The notes under the pieces are model-generated. The model was not told where the DNA came from. It ran no database searches and saw nothing but the letters and a program-made list of their open reading frames with translations. 64,000 nucleotides of DNA from Geomicrobium sediminis (GTDB lineage: Bacteria; Bacillota; Bacilli; Bacillales; Marinococcaceae). The stretch covers positions 1 through 64,000 of the forward strand of contig NZ_JAFBEC010000015.1 of assembly GCF_016908595.1 (NCBI RefSeq), in the 5' to 3' direction. Position numbers and translations under genes: made by a program. Positions 28,344-41,400 of this stretch are shown here, one piece after another (the stretch's first letter is position 1; every line of letters begins with the position of its first letter).

Positions 28344-28767
28344 TTGCCTCACCACCCATATCTTCACGTTTTACGAATTTACATTTGATCGGAAGTTTGT
28401 GCGACGCTAGACGCAAAGCTTCACGTGCAACCTCTTCGTTCACACCTGCAATTTCAAACATGATTTTACCTGGCTTTACTACTGCTACCCAGCCTTCAGG
28501 AGCACCTTTACCGGAACCCATTCGAACTTCTAGAGGCTTTGCAGTGTAAGGCTTATCAGGGAAGATCTTAATCCATACTTTACCGCCACGTTTCATGTAA
28601 CGAGTCATCGCGATACGTGCCGATTCAATTTGACGGTTTGTAACCCAAGAAGCTTCGAGAGCTTGAAGGCCATACTCGCCAAAGTTCACTTCAGTCCCGC
28701 CTTTTGCACGACCTTTCATGCGGCCGCGGAATTGACGGCGGTATTTCACGCGCTTAGGCATTAACAT
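28333..28767 (-). CDS. rplP: 50S ribosomal protein L16
   Basis: 144 aa, starting [20 protein letters not shown]. Contacts A-site tRNA and the central protuberance. Between rpsC and rpmC. Confidence 0.98.
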   Translation of the reverse strand: MLMPKRVKYRRQFRGRMKGRAKGGTEVNFGEYGLQALEASWVTNRQIESARIAMTRYMKRGGKVWIKIFPDKPYTAKPLEVRMGSGKGAPEGWVAVVKPGKIMFEIAGVNEEVAREALRLASHKLPIKCKFVKREDMGGEANES

Positions 28768-28769
28768 AA

Positions 28770-29429
28770 TTAGTTGCCTCCTTCCTGTTTGCTCTTACCT
28801 TTCGTGGGAAGGACCTCTCCACGGTAGATCCAAATTTTAACACCGATTTTACCAAACGTAGTATCTGCTTCAGCAGTTCCGTAATCGATATCAGCACGTA
28901 GTGTGTGAAGTGGAACTGTACCTTCGCTGTAGCTTTCAGAACGAGCCATGTCAGCTCCGCCTAGACGTCCGTTAACTTCTGTACGGATTCCTTTAGCTCC
29001 AGAACGCATTGTACGTTGGATAGATTGTTTCATTGCACGACGGAATGAAACACGGTTTTCGAGTTGACGAGCGATATTTTCTGCTACGAGACGAGCATCC
29101 ATATCTGCTTGCTTAATCTCTGAAATGTTGATGTGTACACGCTTGCCAGTCATATCGTTGAGCTTCTTACGAAGAGCTTCAACTTCTGAACCGCCTTTAC
29201 CAATAACCATTCCTGGCTTGGCAGTGTGAATGTTAATGTTCACACGACGTGCAGCACGTTCGATTTCAATTTTAGAAAGTGACGCGTCTTTAAGACGCTC
29301 TTCTAGGAATTCACGAATCTTTACATCTTCGTGTAAAAGATCAGCGTAGTCCTTTTCTGCATACCATTTAGACTCCCAGTCACGAATGACTCCGATTCGA
29401 AGACCGACAGGATTTACTTTTTGACCCAC
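28770..29429 (-). CDS. rpsC: 30S ribosomal protein S3
   Basis: 219 aa with an N-terminal KH domain ([15 protein letters not shown] near residue 75) and a C-terminal domain starting near 110. Part of the mRNA entry channel helicase. Starts 3 bp after rplV ends. Confidence 0.98.
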   Translation of the reverse strand: MGQKVNPVGLRIGVIRDWESKWYAEKDYADLLHEDVKIREFLEERLKDASLSKIEIERAARRVNINIHTAKPGMVIGKGGSEVEALRKKLNDMTGKRVHINISEIKQADMDARLVAENIARQLENRVSFRRAMKQSIQRTMRSGAKGIRTEVNGRLGGADMARSESYSEGTVPLHTLRADIDYGTAEADTTFGKIGVKIWIYRGEVLPTKGKSKQEGGN

Positions 29430-29432
29430 GTT

Positions 29433-29774
29433 CTATCCCTCCTTCTTCTCAGAAACAATAATAGTGATATGACTTGTGCGCTTGTTAATACGTGAAGCAC
29501 GTCCTTGTGCTCTTGGACGGAAACGTTTTAAAGTAACGCCCTCATCTACGTAAGCCGCACTAACATATAAGTTTTCTGCGTCGAGTTCGTAATTGTGCTC
29601 AGCGTTTGCAATAGCAGAGTTGAGGACTTTCTCAACGATCGGTGATACACCTCTTGGTGTATGACGAAGAATTGAGATCGCTTCTCCAACTTCCTTACCA
29701 CGGACAAGATCAATAACCATCCGAGCTTTACGAGGAGCAACACGAACTTGTTTAGCAACTGCTTTAGCTTGCAT
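29433..29774 (-). CDS. rplV: 50S ribosomal protein L22
   Basis: 113 aa, starting [20 protein letters not shown]. The beta-hairpin near residues 80-100 ([20 protein letters not shown]) lines the exit tunnel, where macrolide-resistance changes arise; it looks wild type. Confidence 0.98.
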   Translation of the reverse strand: MQAKAVAKQVRVAPRKARMVIDLVRGKEVGEAISILRHTPRGVSPIVEKVLNSAIANAEHNYELDAENLYVSAAYVDEGVTLKRFRPRAQGRASRINKRTSHITIIVSEKKEG

Positions 29775-29793
29775 GAGTGAACCTCCTCTCTAA

Positions 29794-30072
29794 TTAACGG
29801 CGCTTCGTTTTTTTGTCGTCTTTATCGTGTCCACGATACGTTCTAGTTGGCGCGAATTCACCGAGTTTATGACCGACCATATCCTCTTGGATGTATACCG
29901 GCACGTGCTTACGACCATCGTATACAGCGATCGTGTGTCCGACGAATTGCGGGAAAATCGTAGAACGACGAGACCAAGTTTTAATTACTGATTTGCTGTT
30001 CTCATCCATCGCTTCTACCTTCTTAAGCAAATGACTGTCAGCAAAAGGTCCTTTTTTAAGGCTGCGTCCCAT
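29794..30072 (-). CDS. rpsS: 30S ribosomal protein S19
   Basis: 92 aa from [18 protein letters not shown] with GGGAGG upstream; the frame extends six codons further without a good site. Head protein that bridges to the 50S subunit. Confidence 0.98.
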   Translation of the reverse strand: MGRSLKKGPFADSHLLKKVEAMDENSKSVIKTWSRRSTIFPQFVGHTIAVYDGRKHVPVYIQEDMVGHKLGEFAPTRTYRGHDKDDKKTKRR

Positions 30073-30110
30073 GCGAAAGCCTCCCTTCAAATGTGTAAAG
30101 TGACGATGAT

Positions 30111-30153
30111 AGCGCCCCAGTTAAAGAAGTAGTTCTTACCACCGTCAGGCGCT
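30111..30153 (-). other. nested hairpin between rplB and rpsS
   Basis: The 100-bp rplB-rpsS gap forms an outer 6-bp stem AGCGCC/GGCGCT (30111-30116 with 30148-30153) around an inner AAGAA/TTCTT stem. There is no T-run, so it is not a standard terminator. It may be a processing or regulatory site in the S10 transcript. Confidence 0.45.
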
Positions 30154-30172
30154 TATTCGTCTTGTTCTCCGA

Positions 30173-31012
30173 TTACTTACGCTTATGGTTGCGACGGCGA
30201 ACAATATATTTATCTGAGTCTTTCTTGCCTTTACGAGTCTTGTAACCGATCGCAGGTTGTCCCCAAGGTGAAACTGGAGCCACACGTCCGATTGGTGCAC
30301 GACCTTCACCACCACCGTGAGGGTGATCAGCTGGGTTCATTGCAGAACCACGAACGACTGGACGTTTGTTCATCCAACGGCTACGTCCTGCTTTACCAAT
30401 GTTAATGAGCTCGTGCTCAAGGTTTCCAACTTGACCGACTGTCGCACGGCAAGTAGAAAGAATCAAGCGGTTCTCGCCTGAACGTAGACGGATAAGAGTG
30501 TACTTACCTTCACGTCCAAGAATTTGAGCTTGCGCACCTGCAGCGCGTACGAGTTGAGCACCAGCACCAGGCTTAAGCTCGATGTTGTGTACGTTCGTAC
30601 CTACTGGAATATCTTTAAGTTCAAGTGCGTTTCCTACTTTAATATCTGCATCAGAACCAGAGAAGAGTTTATCTCCTACTTTAAGTCCTTTTGGCGCGAT
30701 GATATAACGCTTTTCACCATCGATGTAGTTAATCAAAGCGATGTTCGCAGAACGGTTCGGATCGTACTCAATAGTTGCTACACGACCTTCGATGTGATCC
30801 TTGTTACGCTTGAAATCGATGATACGGTATTTACGCTTATGACCGCCACCTTGATGACGAGTCGTTAAACGACCGTGGTTGTTACGTCCAGCGCGCTTTG
30901 ATAAAGGAGCGAGCAATGAACGTTCCGGTTGATCCGTTGTAATCTCAGAGAAGTCTTTCCCTGTCATGAAACGACGACCGTTAGTGGTCGGTTTATAACG
31001 TTTTACTGCCAT
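30173..31012 (-). CDS. rplB: 50S ribosomal protein L2
   Basis: 279 aa, starting [18 protein letters not shown]; essential for peptidyl transferase assembly. The conserved His-containing loop [21 protein letters not shown] is intact near residue 225. Two residues longer than usual. Confidence 0.98.
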   Translation of the reverse strand: MAVKRYKPTTNGRRFMTGKDFSEITTDQPERSLLAPLSKRAGRNNHGRLTTRHQGGGHKRKYRIIDFKRNKDHIEGRVATIEYDPNRSANIALINYIDGEKRYIIAPKGLKVGDKLFSGSDADIKVGNALELKDIPVGTNVHNIELKPGAGAQLVRAAGAQAQILGREGKYTLIRLRSGENRLILSTCRATVGQVGNLEHELINIGKAGRSRWMNKRPVVRGSAMNPADHPHGGGEGRAPIGRVAPVSPWGQPAIGYKTRKGKKDSDKYIVRRRNHKRK

Positions 31013-31040
31013 TTTGGTTTCCCTCCTTACTTATTTGATC

Positions 31041-31328
31041 TTAAGCTTCGCCGAAGATTTCGATCTCTTCGCTGTCTGCTGTAAGCGTAACGATCGCTTT
31101 TTTCTTCGCTGGCTTAAAGCCTTCGAAACGTCCAAAACGACGATACTTTTGCTTGTATTTAATCGTGTTGACTTTCAAAACATCAACTTCGAAGATTTCT
31201 TCGATTGCTTGTTTGATTTGAGTCTTGTTCGCTCTAACGTCAACCTCGAATGTGTACTTCTTATCTTCCATCTGCTCAGTAGAGCGTTCCGTAATGACTG
31301 GGCGCTTGATTAAATCGCGTGCATCCAT
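31041..31328 (-). CDS. rplW: 50S ribosomal protein L23
   Basis: 95 aa, starting [17 protein letters not shown]. Docking site for trigger factor and SRP at the tunnel exit. Its start shares a base with the rplD stop. Confidence 0.98.
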   Translation of the reverse strand: MDARDLIKRPVITERSTEQMEDKKYTFEVDVRANKTQIKQAIEEIFEVDVLKVNTIKYKQKYRRFGRFEGFKPAKKKAIVTLTADSEEIEIFGEA

Positions 31329-31948
31329 TAGCTCAGCACCTCCTCTACTCTCTCAACAGCTTCCTTCGTGATAATCACTTTGTCGTAGTTGATAACGTCA
31401 AGTACGTTTACGCCAGTGGCAGTAATTGTTTTGACGTTAGGCAAGTTGTTAGCAGACTTCTCAACGTTAGCGTTACGCTCTGCTGTAACGACAAGAGTTT
31501 TCTCAGCTGAAAGACTGGAAAGAATGTTGATCATATCCTTTGTCTTTGGAGCATCTAAGCTTAATTCATCTAATACGATAAGAGCATCGTTTTGAACTTT
31601 ATCAGATAGAACTGATTTCAATGCAAGACGACGAACTTTCTTCGGTAACTTGTAGCTGTAGCTGCGTGGTGTTGGTGCGAAAATCACACCACCGCCCTTC
31701 CAAATTGGGGAACGGCTTGAACCGTGACGTGCACGACCAGTACCTTTTTGACGCCAAGGCTTCGCTCCTCCGCCTCGTACTTCAGAACGTGTTTTAGCTT
31801 TTTGAGTTCCTTGACGAAGAGAAGCTTGTTGCATCACAACAGCGTCGTGAACAACATTTTCGTTCGGTGTAATCCCGAAAACGGCTTCAGCGAGTTCAAC
31901 GTCGCCTACTTGTGATCCGCTTTGATTAAATACCGTTACTTTCGGCAT
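31328..31948 (-). CDS. rplD: 50S ribosomal protein L4
   Basis: 206 aa with the tunnel-lining loop [19 protein letters not shown] near residues 63-80, wild type at macrolide-resistance positions. In many bacteria L4 represses the S10 operon. Confidence 0.98.
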   Translation of the reverse strand: MPKVTVFNQSGSQVGDVELAEAVFGITPNENVVHDAVVMQQASLRQGTQKAKTRSEVRGGGAKPWRQKGTGRARHGSSRSPIWKGGGVIFAPTPRSYSYKLPKKVRRLALKSVLSDKVQNDALIVLDELSLDAPKTKDMINILSSLSAEKTLVVTAERNANVEKSANNLPNVKTITATGVNVLDVINYDKVIITKEAVERVEEVLS

Positions 31949-31975
31949 GATAAGACTCCTCCTTTCCTCAAAACA

Positions 31976-32605
31976 TTAGTTGCCTTTAATAGCACTCTGG
32001 ATTTTGACGTAGCTCTTTTTAGCTCCTGGTACGTTTCCTTTAATAAGGAGCAAGTTGCGCTCTTCATCCACTTGAACAACTTCAAGGTTCTGAACAGTAA
32101 TTTGGCCGCCACCCATTTGACCTGGGCCTTCCATGCCTTTGATTACTTTTGCATCTTGCATCGTACCAAGTGAACCTGGACGACGATGGTAACGTGAGCC
32201 GTGGCTCATAGGTCCGCGGGCTTGGTTATGGCGCTTAATTGCACCTTGGAAACCTTTACCCTTTGAAGTTCCAGTTACATCGATGATGTCGCCAACTTCA
32301 AATGTATTTACGCTGACCGTTTGACCGATTTCATGACTCGCAACATCGATATTGCGGAATTCACGAACGTAGCGCTTGGGCGCCGTGCTAGCTTTATCAG
32401 CATGGCCTTTTTCCGGTTTAGTAGAGCGTACAGGTTTCTTGTCGTCAGCTCCTAACTGAACCGCATCGTAACCATCATTTCCTTGTGTTTTCAACTGCAT
32501 GACAACGTTTGGATCTGCTTGAACGACAGTTACTGGTACTACTTCTCCGTTCTCGCTAAAAATCTGTGTCATGCCGATTTTTCTACCCAAGATTCCTTTG
32601 GTCAT
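31976..32605 (-). CDS. rplC: 50S ribosomal protein L3
   Basis: 209 aa, starting [16 protein letters not shown]. The extended loop with [15 protein letters not shown] near residue 130-145 approaches the peptidyl transferase centre. Between rpsJ and rplD. Confidence 0.98.
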   Translation of the reverse strand: MTKGILGRKIGMTQIFSENGEVVPVTVVQADPNVVMQLKTQGNDGYDAVQLGADDKKPVRSTKPEKGHADKASTAPKRYVREFRNIDVASHEIGQTVSVNTFEVGDIIDVTGTSKGKGFQGAIKRHNQARGPMSHGSRYHRRPGSLGTMQDAKVIKGMEGPGQMGGGQITVQNLEVVQVDEERNLLLIKGNVPGAKKSYVKIQSAIKGN

Positions 32606-32676
32606 CAGTCACACCTCCTGTAATAAATTACTTTAATAATTGTTTGTCCAAATAGACATCCTAACTAAAACGTTGA

Positions 32677-33000
<324 letters not shown>

Positions 33001-33038
33001 TTATCGCCTGATTTTCAGACCTACTCCGCAGAAATCCC

Positions 33039-33071
33039 ACACACCCATCATGGCAAAGGGGCCGGGTGTGT
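33039..33071 (-). promoter_or_regulatory. hairpin in the S10 operon leader
   Basis: An 8-bp perfect stem ACACACCC/GGGTGTGT (33039-33046 with 33064-33071) in the untranslated leader of rpsJ, between its promoter and start. It could be an L4 or other ribosomal-protein control site; no T-run follows. Confidence 0.45.
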
Positions 33072-33152
33072 CAGCAACCTTCTGCATCATCGCAATGACA
33101 ACATAAAAACAGGAAATCCCGTGCGGATCTCCAACTTTGTCACACTTTTACT

Positions 33153-33181
33153 ATTATAAAGGCTTTGCGCCTTGAATGCAA
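33153..33181 (-). promoter_or_regulatory. SigA promoter of the S10 operon
   Basis: Minus strand: TTGCAT (33176-33181), 17-base spacer containing the palindrome AAGGCGCAAAGCCTT, perfect TATAAT (33153-33158). Lies upstream of rpsJ. Confidence 0.8.
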
Positions 33182-33264
33182 GGGGATTACGAAAGGAATT
33201 TCTTGCCTTGTTGTATCATTCAACAGACTTTGTTTGGTTTTCAATCACCAATCTTTATTATAAC

Positions 33265-33308
33265 AAAAACAAACCACTAATGGAAGTATTCATTAGTGGT
33301 TTGTTTTT
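33265..33308 (-). terminator. strong terminator after the 52-aa peptide gene
   Basis: An 18-bp perfect stem, AAAAACAAACCACTAATG paired with CATTAGTGGTTTGTTTTT, with an 8-base loop. A/T ends make it work in both directions. It lies just after the small gene's stop and before the S10 promoter. Confidence 0.93.
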
Positions 33309-33311
33309 ATT

Positions 33312-33470
33312 TCAGGATGGTGTTTCATCATCTTTAAAAATCATGTCAACGAGCTGTTGGAAACCGTCAATTTGATCTGTAATTAAAAAAGCCGGCAAAA
33401 GTAAAACTGCTAACACTAACGCAGAACTAGACAACATAACTCTTGTAACCATCTTTTTCATGATCTTCAA
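33312..33470 (-). CDS. 52-aa single-pass membrane or secreted peptide, unknown function
   Basis: Starts at a TTG with GGGAGGGA 6 bases upstream, giving MKIMKKMVTRVMLSSSALVL... Basic N-terminus, one hydrophobic helix (about residues 11-30) and an acidic tail ending FKDDETPS. It has its own promoter and its own terminator, so it is a true one-gene unit between tuf and rpsJ. In B. subtilis ybaC, an unrelated hydrolase, occupies this spot. I do not recognise a family. Confidence 0.7.
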   Translation of the reverse strand: MKIMKKMVTRVMLSSSALVLAVLLLPAFLITDQIDGFQQLVDMIFKDDETPS

Positions 33471-33498
33471 GACTGTTCCCTCCCTTTGGGTAAACAAC

Positions 33499-33526
33499 AT
33501 TATACTCTCACTATTCGAAATAGCAA
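33499..33526 (-). promoter_or_regulatory. promoter of the 52-aa peptide gene
   Basis: Minus strand: TTGCTA (33521-33526), 16-base spacer, perfect TATAAT (33499-33504), about 30 bases before the ribosome site. Confidence 0.7.
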
Positions 33527-33563
33527 GAGTAAATGTTTCTAACTTGTGACAGAGGGATTTAAT

Positions 33564-33593
33564 TAAAAAAAGCACCCGCAAATGCGAGTGCTT
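33564..33593 (-). terminator. terminator after tuf
   Basis: Minus strand: stem AAGCACTCGC/GCGGGTGCTT with a 4-base loop, then a run of T. It follows the tuf stop by 8 bases. Confidence 0.92.
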
Positions 33594-33601
33594 CCGTAGC
33601 A

Positions 33602-34792
<1,191 letters not shown>

Positions 34793-34896
34793 TTGAGGAT
34801 ATCCTCCCTTAAATTAGTATATTTATAAAGCAAGAAAGGCTTAAGTACACATACTAGAGTACCCTACACCCTTCAAACTATTTAACTTATTGGTGA

Positions 34897-36975
34897 TTAC
34901 TCACCAGTGTTTTTCTTGATGATTTCTTCAGAGATACTCTTAGGAACTTCTTCATAGTGATCGAAGAACATAGAGTACGTTCCACGTCCTTGCGTGTTTG
35001 AACGAAGTGCTGTCGCATACCCGAACATTTCAGCAAGTGGAACGAACGCGCGGATTGTTTGAGCGTTACCGCGTGCTTCCATACCGTCAACACGTCCACG
35101 ACGTGAAGTGACATCACCCATAACGTCTCCCATGTATTCTTCTGGAACAACAATCTCAACTTTCATGAGTGGCTCTAGAAGAACTGGAGAACATTTCGAT
35201 TTAGCTTCTTTGAATGCCATTGATGCAGCAATCTTAAACGCCATCTCGTTTGAGTCAACATCATGGTAAGAACCGTCAAAAAGACGAGCTTTAACGTCAA
35301 TTACAGGATAACCTGCAAGAAGACCATTTTGCAATGATTCTTCAATTCCTTGTTCAACAGACGGAATGTATTCACGTGGAACTACACCACCAACGATGCC
35401 GTTCTCAAATTCAAAGCCTGCGCCCTCTTCATTAGGAGAGAACTCAACTTTAACATGACCATACTGTCCACGACCACCAGACTGACGTACGAACTTCCCT
35501 TCAACTTCAGCAGCTTGGCGAATTGTCTCACGGTAAGATACCTGAGGAGCACCTACAACTGCTTCAACTTTGAATTCACGCTTCATACGGTCAACGATGA
35601 TGTCAAGATGGAGCTCACCCATACCGGCGATAACAGTTTGACCTGTTTCTTCGTCAGTATAGGTCTTGAATGTTGGGTCCTCTTCAGCAAGCTTACCGAG
35701 GGCAACACCCATTTTGTCTTGATCGGCTTTAGACTTAGGCTCAACAGACAATGAGATTACTGGTTCTGGGAAGTCCATTGATTCAAGAATCACTAGGTTC
35801 TTCTCATCACAAAGTGTATCTCCTGTTGTTGTATCTTTAAGACCTACACCTGCAGCGATGTCTCCAGAGTAAACCGTTTTGATTTCCTCACGAGTGTTCG
35901 CATGCATTTGAAGGATACGACCGACACGTTCACGCTTGTCTTTAGAAGCGTTCTTAACGTATGAACCAGAATCTAATGTTCCCGAGTACACACGGAAGAA
36001 TGTCAACTTACCAACGTAAGGGTCTGTCATAACTTTAAATGCAAGAGCAGAGAAAGGACCGTTGTCGTCAGCTTCACGTACAACCTCTTCGTCACTGTCT
36101 ACTTTGTGTCCTTTGATCGCAGGAACATCAGTAGGAGCTGGAAGGTAGTCAATAACCGCATCGATCATTGGCTGAACACCTTTGTTCTTAAATGCAGAAC
36201 CACAAAGAACTGGGTAGAATTGTACAGTAAGCGTTGCTTCACGAATTGCAGATTTGAGTTCTTCGTTGCTGATTGTGTCACCATCAAGATAACGCATCAT
36301 TAACTCTTCATCAAATTCTGCTACCGCTTCAACTAGCTTCTCACGGTATTCATCTGCTAATTCACGGTGATCTTCAGGGATTTCACGAGTTTCCGTGTTT
36401 TGCCCTAAATCATCAAGATAATAGTAAGCTTTCATCTCAACAAGGTCGATGATTGCTTCAAAATCATCCTCAGCACCGATTGGTAGCTGAATTGGATGCG
36501 CATTTGCATCTAGACGATCATTTAGCGTTCCTACAGAGTATAGGAAGTCTGCACCCATCTTATCCATTTTGTTTACGAATACGATTCGTGGAACGTGATA
36601 AGTGGTTGCTTGACGCCAAACTGTTTCTGTTTGTGGCTCAACGCCCGATTGAGCATCTAGAACCGCAACAGCACCGTCAAGTACACGTAGTGAACGCTCT
36701 ACTTCAACAGTAAAGTCTACGTGTCCTGGTGTATCAATGATGTTAATACGATGATCTTTCCAAGAAGCAGTTGTCGCAGCAGAAGTAATTGTAATTCCAC
36801 GCTCTTGCTCTTGAGACATCCAGTCCATCTGTGATGCACCTTCGTGTGTTTCACCAATTTTATGAGTACGACCTGTATAGAACAAGATACGTTCTGTGGC
36901 AGTCGTTTTACCGGCATCGATGTGAGCCATGATCCCGATATTACGTGTTTTCTCCAAGGAGAATTCTCTAGCCAT
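34897..36975 (-). CDS. fusA: elongation factor G
   Basis: 692 aa translocase GTPase. G1 AHIDAGKTT near residue 17, [18 protein letters not shown], and the five-domain layout ending in domain V. Between rpsG and tuf. The 104-bp gap to tuf shows no terminator and only weak promoter-like sequence. Confidence 0.98.
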   Translation of the reverse strand: MAREFSLEKTRNIGIMAHIDAGKTTATERILFYTGRTHKIGETHEGASQMDWMSQEQERGITITSAATTASWKDHRINIIDTPGHVDFTVEVERSLRVLDGAVAVLDAQSGVEPQTETVWRQATTYHVPRIVFVNKMDKMGADFLYSVGTLNDRLDANAHPIQLPIGAEDDFEAIIDLVEMKAYYYLDDLGQNTETREIPEDHRELADEYREKLVEAVAEFDEELMMRYLDGDTISNEELKSAIREATLTVQFYPVLCGSAFKNKGVQPMIDAVIDYLPAPTDVPAIKGHKVDSDEEVVREADDNGPFSALAFKVMTDPYVGKLTFFRVYSGTLDSGSYVKNASKDKRERVGRILQMHANTREEIKTVYSGDIAAGVGLKDTTTGDTLCDEKNLVILESMDFPEPVISLSVEPKSKADQDKMGVALGKLAEEDPTFKTYTDEETGQTVIAGMGELHLDIIVDRMKREFKVEAVVGAPQVSYRETIRQAAEVEGKFVRQSGGRGQYGHVKVEFSPNEEGAGFEFENGIVGGVVPREYIPSVEQGIEESLQNGLLAGYPVIDVKARLFDGSYHDVDSNEMAFKIAASMAFKEAKSKCSPVLLEPLMKVEIVVPEEYMGDVMGDVTSRRGRVDGMEARGNAQTIRAFVPLAEMFGYATALRSNTQGRGTYSMFFDHYEEVPKSISEEIIKKNTGE

Positions 36976-37020
36976 GGTTTACACTTTCTCCTTTCAGCTA
37001 AATTCAGCTGATATTTATTT

Positions 37021-37491
37021 TTACCAGCGGTAGTGAGCGAACGCTTTGTTCGCTTCAGCCATACGGTGCGTGTCTTCACGTTTCTTAACAGCAGCACCTG
37101 TGTTGTTTGAAGCATCAAGAATTTCATTAGCTAGACGCTCTTCCATTGTCTTCTCTCCACGTAGACGAGCATAGCTTACTAACCAACGAAGACCAAGAGT
37201 CGTACGACGGTCAGGTTTTACTTCGATTGGAACTTGATAGTTTGCACCACCTACACGGCGAGCTTTAACTTCAAGTACTGGCATGATGTTCTTTAGTGCT
37301 TGATCAAAAACTTCAACTGGATCTTGACCACTGCGTTCACGAACGATGTCAAATGAAGCGTAAAGAATGTTTTGCGCTTTACCTTTTTTACCATCAATCA
37401 TGATGCGGTTAATCAAACGCGTTACCAATTTAGAGTTGTAGATCGGATCGGCAAGCACTTCACGACGAGGTACAGGACCTTTACGAGGCAT
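37021..37491 (-). CDS. rpsG: 30S ribosomal protein S7
   Basis: 156 aa from [16 protein letters not shown] (ATG at 37491, AAGGAGG upstream). Head-assembly protein and regulator of str operons. Ends with [15 protein letters not shown]. Confidence 0.98.
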   Translation of the reverse strand: MPRKGPVPRREVLADPIYNSKLVTRLINRIMIDGKKGKAQNILYASFDIVRERSGQDPVEVFDQALKNIMPVLEVKARRVGGANYQVPIEVKPDRRTTLGLRWLVSYARLRGEKTMEERLANEILDASNNTGAAVKKREDTHRMAEANKAFAHYRW

Positions 37492-37543
37492 AACCAACCC
37501 TCCTTTCTGTCTCTATAGACGGGTTAAATCCCATTTAAATGTA

Positions 37544-37957
37544 TTACTTCTTAGAACGTTTCGTACCATATTTAGAGCGACCTTGTTTACGGTCTTGGAC
37601 ACCAGCAGTATCCAATGCACCACGAACGATGTGGTAGCGTACACCTGGTAAGTCCTTAACACGACCACCACGGATGAGCACAACGCTGTGCTCTTGTAGG
37701 TTGTGTCCGATTCCTGGAATGTAAGCTGTAACTTCAATTCCGTTCGTCAAACGCACACGAGCATATTTACGAAGAGCCGAGTTCGGTTTCTTCGGTGTCA
37801 TCGTTCCAACACGAGTACAAACCCCTTGTTTATGAGGAGAAGCTAAGTCCGTTTGAACCTTCTTAAAGCTGTTGTAGCCTTTGTTCAAAGCTGGAGCATC
37901 AGACTTCTTAGTTTTGCTTTTACGTCCTTTACGAACGAGTTGATTCATAGTTGGCAT
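37544..37957 (-). CDS. rpsL: 30S ribosomal protein S12
   Basis: 137 aa decoding-centre protein. The streptomycin-relevant segments [11 protein letters not shown] and [14 protein letters not shown] are wild type, predicting sensitivity. First of the rpsL-rpsG-fusA-tuf set, preceded by a large hairpin. Confidence 0.98.
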   Translation of the reverse strand: MPTMNQLVRKGRKSKTKKSDAPALNKGYNSFKKVQTDLASPHKQGVCTRVGTMTPKKPNSALRKYARVRLTNGIEVTAYIPGIGHNLQEHSVVLIRGGRVKDLPGVRYHIVRGALDTAGVQDRKQGRSKYGTKRSKK

Positions 37958-38059
37958 GATGTTTCCTCCTTCCTTCTATACTTCTCATGCAGCTTGCAAG
38001 ATGAACCCTTCTAAATCAGCATTTTATAAGACCACTGTTCCAGGTGTTCACGTATGGGC

Positions 38060-38119
38060 AAAAGTAATGTTCTTACTAGCGGGAAACATGCACCCGCCAG
38101 TAAAAACATCGTTACTTTT
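38060..38119 (-). other. large hairpin between ybxF and rpsL
   Basis: About 24 paired bases (38060-38083 with 38093-38119) with a 3-base bulge, two G-T wobbles and a 9-base loop. It starts inside the 3' end of ybxF. On the minus strand the 3' arm ends ACTTTT, so it may act as an attenuator before rpsL or as an RNA processing site. Confidence 0.6.
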
Positions 38120-38360
38120 TTATCGCTACAGCCGCAGCATTGACCTCAATACCACAAGCTTTGCCGAGCTTTCTCATTGATGAAACGGTTGTTAAAGGCG
38201 TTCGCTTTCGTTTCGCTATGTCGATGACTTGCTTCGTTACTAAAACATCCGCATCAGCAGCAATGTAAACTTTTTCAACCAGTTCGGCTGATATTGCTTT
38301 CACTGTCGCTTTGACACCTACATAACGCTCACTTGCGTCCGCAATTCTATGATACGACAT
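38112..38360 (-). CDS. ybxF: L7Ae-family K-turn binding protein YbxF
   Basis: 82 aa. Matches the bacterial L7Ae/L30e-like family by LVEKVYIAADAD, the K-turn contact region and the end KLGKACGIEVNAAAVAI. B. subtilis YbxF binds K-turn RNA and associates with ribosomes. Starts the str cluster behind a promoter located after rpoC. Confidence 0.93.
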   Translation of the reverse strand: MSYHRIADASERYVGVKATVKAISAELVEKVYIAADADVLVTKQVIDIAKRKRTPLTTVSSMRKLGKACGIEVNAAAVAIKK

Positions 38361-38399
38361 ATCTTCACCTCAACACCGGTGAAATACGCGCACTTTGAC

Positions 38400-38428
38400 A
38401 TCTTAACAAACACATCCTTAAGTGTCAA
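38400..38428 (-). promoter_or_regulatory. SigA promoter of ybxF-rpsL-rpsG-fusA-tuf
   Basis: Minus strand: perfect TTGACA (38423-38428), 17-base spacer, TAAGAT (38400-38405), located 11 bp past the rpoC stop. The TAAGAT -10 is the same as in both rRNA promoters in this window. Confidence 0.8.
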
Positions 38429-38439
38429 CAGTAATTATA

Positions 38440-41400
38440 TCAATCGTAACCTACTGTCTCTACTTCAGGTGCTGTTTCTTTTTCGCTATCAGGTGTCTCG
38501 CCTTTTAGGCTACGGTATCTTTGCATACCTGTACCGGCAGGAACGAGCTTACCGATAATAACATTTTCCTTAAGTCCTAGCAATGCATCTTTACGTCCTT
38601 TAATTGCAGCATCTGTAAGGACACGAGTTGTCTCTTGGAATGAAGCTGCCGATAAGAAGGAATCTGTCTCAAGGGATGCTTTCGTAATTCCGAGAATAAC
38701 AGGTGTTCCAACAGCAGGACGCTTACCTTTACGAAGTACATCGATATTCGCCTTATGGAATGCGTTAACTTCAACGAGCGTTCCTGGTAATACATCTGTA
38801 TCCCCAGAATCCATAACGCGGATCTTTCTAAGCATTTGACGAACCATAACCTCAACGTGCTTATCTCCGATTTCTACCCCTTGCATACGGTATACTTTCT
38901 GCACTTCTTTCAAGAGATACATTTGAACTTCATCGATACCAGTTACTTGAATTAACTCTTTCGGGTCAATTGAACCTTCAGTTAATGCTTCACCAGCTAC
39001 AACTCTGTCGCCCTCAGCAATACGTACACGAGCCCCATAAGCTGTCGTATAGGAACGAGTTTCGTATTCTCCACGAATAACGATCTCTTTCTTATCTCCA
39101 GCATCACGAATCTCTTCCACTGTACCACTAAGTTCAGTAATTAATGCCTGACCTTTCGGGTTACGAGCTTCAAACAACTCTTGAATACGCGGAAGACCTT
39201 GAGTAATATCGTCCCCGGCTACACCACCTGTGTGGAATGTACGCATTGTAAGCTGCGTACCCGGCTCACCGATTGATTGGGCAGCGATGATCCCGACTGC
39301 TTCCCCAACCTCAACGTCACTACCTGTTGCAAGGTTGCGTCCGTAACACTTATTACATACTCCGTGTGACGTATCACACGTAAATACAGAGCGAATCTTA
39401 AGTTCTTCAACACCTGATTCTACAATTGTCTTCGCAAGCTCTTCATGAATTAATTCATTCGGCTTCACGAGTACATCTCCAGTTTCAGGATGCTTTACTG
39501 TTTGGAATGAGAAACGTCCAACGAGACGATCATAGAGATTCTCAATCTCTTCTGTTCCATCACGTAATGCTGATACGACAAGTCCACGGTCTGTTCCACA
39601 ATCATCTTCACGAACGATAACGTCTTGTGCAACGTCAACGAGACGACGTGTAAGATAACCTGAGTCAGCCGTTTTAAGTGCTGTATCGGCAAGTCCTTTA
39701 CGGGCACCGTGCGTCGAGATAAAGTACTCAAGTACGGTTAAACCTTCACGGAAACTAGACTTGATTGGAAGTTCAATAATACGTCCAGACGGGTTTGCCA
39801 TCAATCCACGCATACCTGCAAGTTGCGTAAAGTTTGAGGCGTTACCACGTGCTCCGGAATCACTCATCATGAAGATCGGGTTAGACTTATCAAGTGTCTT
39901 CATAAGACGTCCTTGAATGTCGTCTTTTGCGTCACTCCAGATTGAGATAATCTTGTCGTAACGTTCTTCTTCAGTAATTAAACCACGACGGAACTGCTTA
40001 ACGACCTTAGATACTTGCTCTTCTGCAGCATCAAGGATCTCTTGTTTTTCAGCTAAAACAACAATGTCAGCGACACCAACAGTAAGACCTGCTTTCGTTG
40101 AATAGAAGAAACCGAGCTCCTTCATGCGGTCAAGCATTCGTGATGTTTCAGTGACTTGGAACTTCTTAAATACTTCTGCGATTACATCACCAAGGAAGCC
40201 TTTCTTAAACGGTGACACGATTGGGCGCTCTTGGAATGTTTTCTTTACGTCGGTTCCTTGAGGAACAAAATACTCAAGTGGCGTCGCTTGTTCTAAGTTC
40301 TTCGCTGATGGTTCATTAATATAAGGGAACGATTCAGGAAGAATTTCGTTGAACATAAGCTTACCGATACTCGTTAAAAGCAAATGACCTTTCGCTTCTT
40401 CAGGGAACGTCGTCTTTTCAATCGCGCTGACTGGAATCGCAATACGGGAGTGTAAGTGCACATAACCGTTTTGGTATGCAGTCAATGCCTCGTCACTATC
40501 TTTAAATACCGCACCTTCTCCAACTGCATTTTCACGCTCAAGAGTGAGGTAGTAGTTTCCGAGTACCATATCTTGTGATGGTGTTACTACTGGCTTACCA
40601 TCTTTCGGGTTCAAGATGTTTTGAGCAGCTAGCATGAGTACACGTGCCTCAGCTTGCGCTTCAGCCGATAGTGGTACGTGGACCGCCATTTGGTCACCAT
40701 CAAAGTCGGCGTTGTAAGCCGTACATACGAGTGGGTGTAGTTTAATCGCACGTCCTTCTACGAGAGTAGGTTCAAATGCTTGAATCCCTAGTCTATGCAG
40801 TGTAGGTGCGCGGTTTAGAAGAACTGGATGCTCTTTAATTACTTCTTCTAATACGTCCCAAACTTCTGGTTGCACACGATCAACTTTACGCTTAGCACTC
40901 TTAATGTTGTGTGCTTGCCCTTTAGCGACGAGCTCTTTCATAACAAACGGCTTAAATAGTTCAAGCGCCATCTCTTTCGGGAGACCACACTGATACATTT
41001 TAAGGTTTGGACCTACAACAATTACCGAACGACCAGAGTAGTCAACACGTTTACCGAGAAGGTTTTGACGGAAACGTCCTTGCTTACCTTTCAACATGTG
41101 AGACAGCGATTTAAGAGGACGGTTACCCGGTCCTGTTACTGGACGTCCACGACGACCATTATCAATCAATGCATCAACAGCTTCTTGAAGCATGCGCTTC
41201 TCATTTTGTACGATGATGCTTGGTGCACCAAGGTCAAGGAGACGCTTCAAACGGTTGTTACGGTTAATTACACGACGATACAAATCGTTAAGGTCTGATG
41301 TCGCAAAACGACCACCATCTAATTGCACCATCGGGCGAAGTTCAGGCGGAATTACTGGAAGAACATCCAGAATCATCCATGAAGGCTCATTTCCAGAGTT

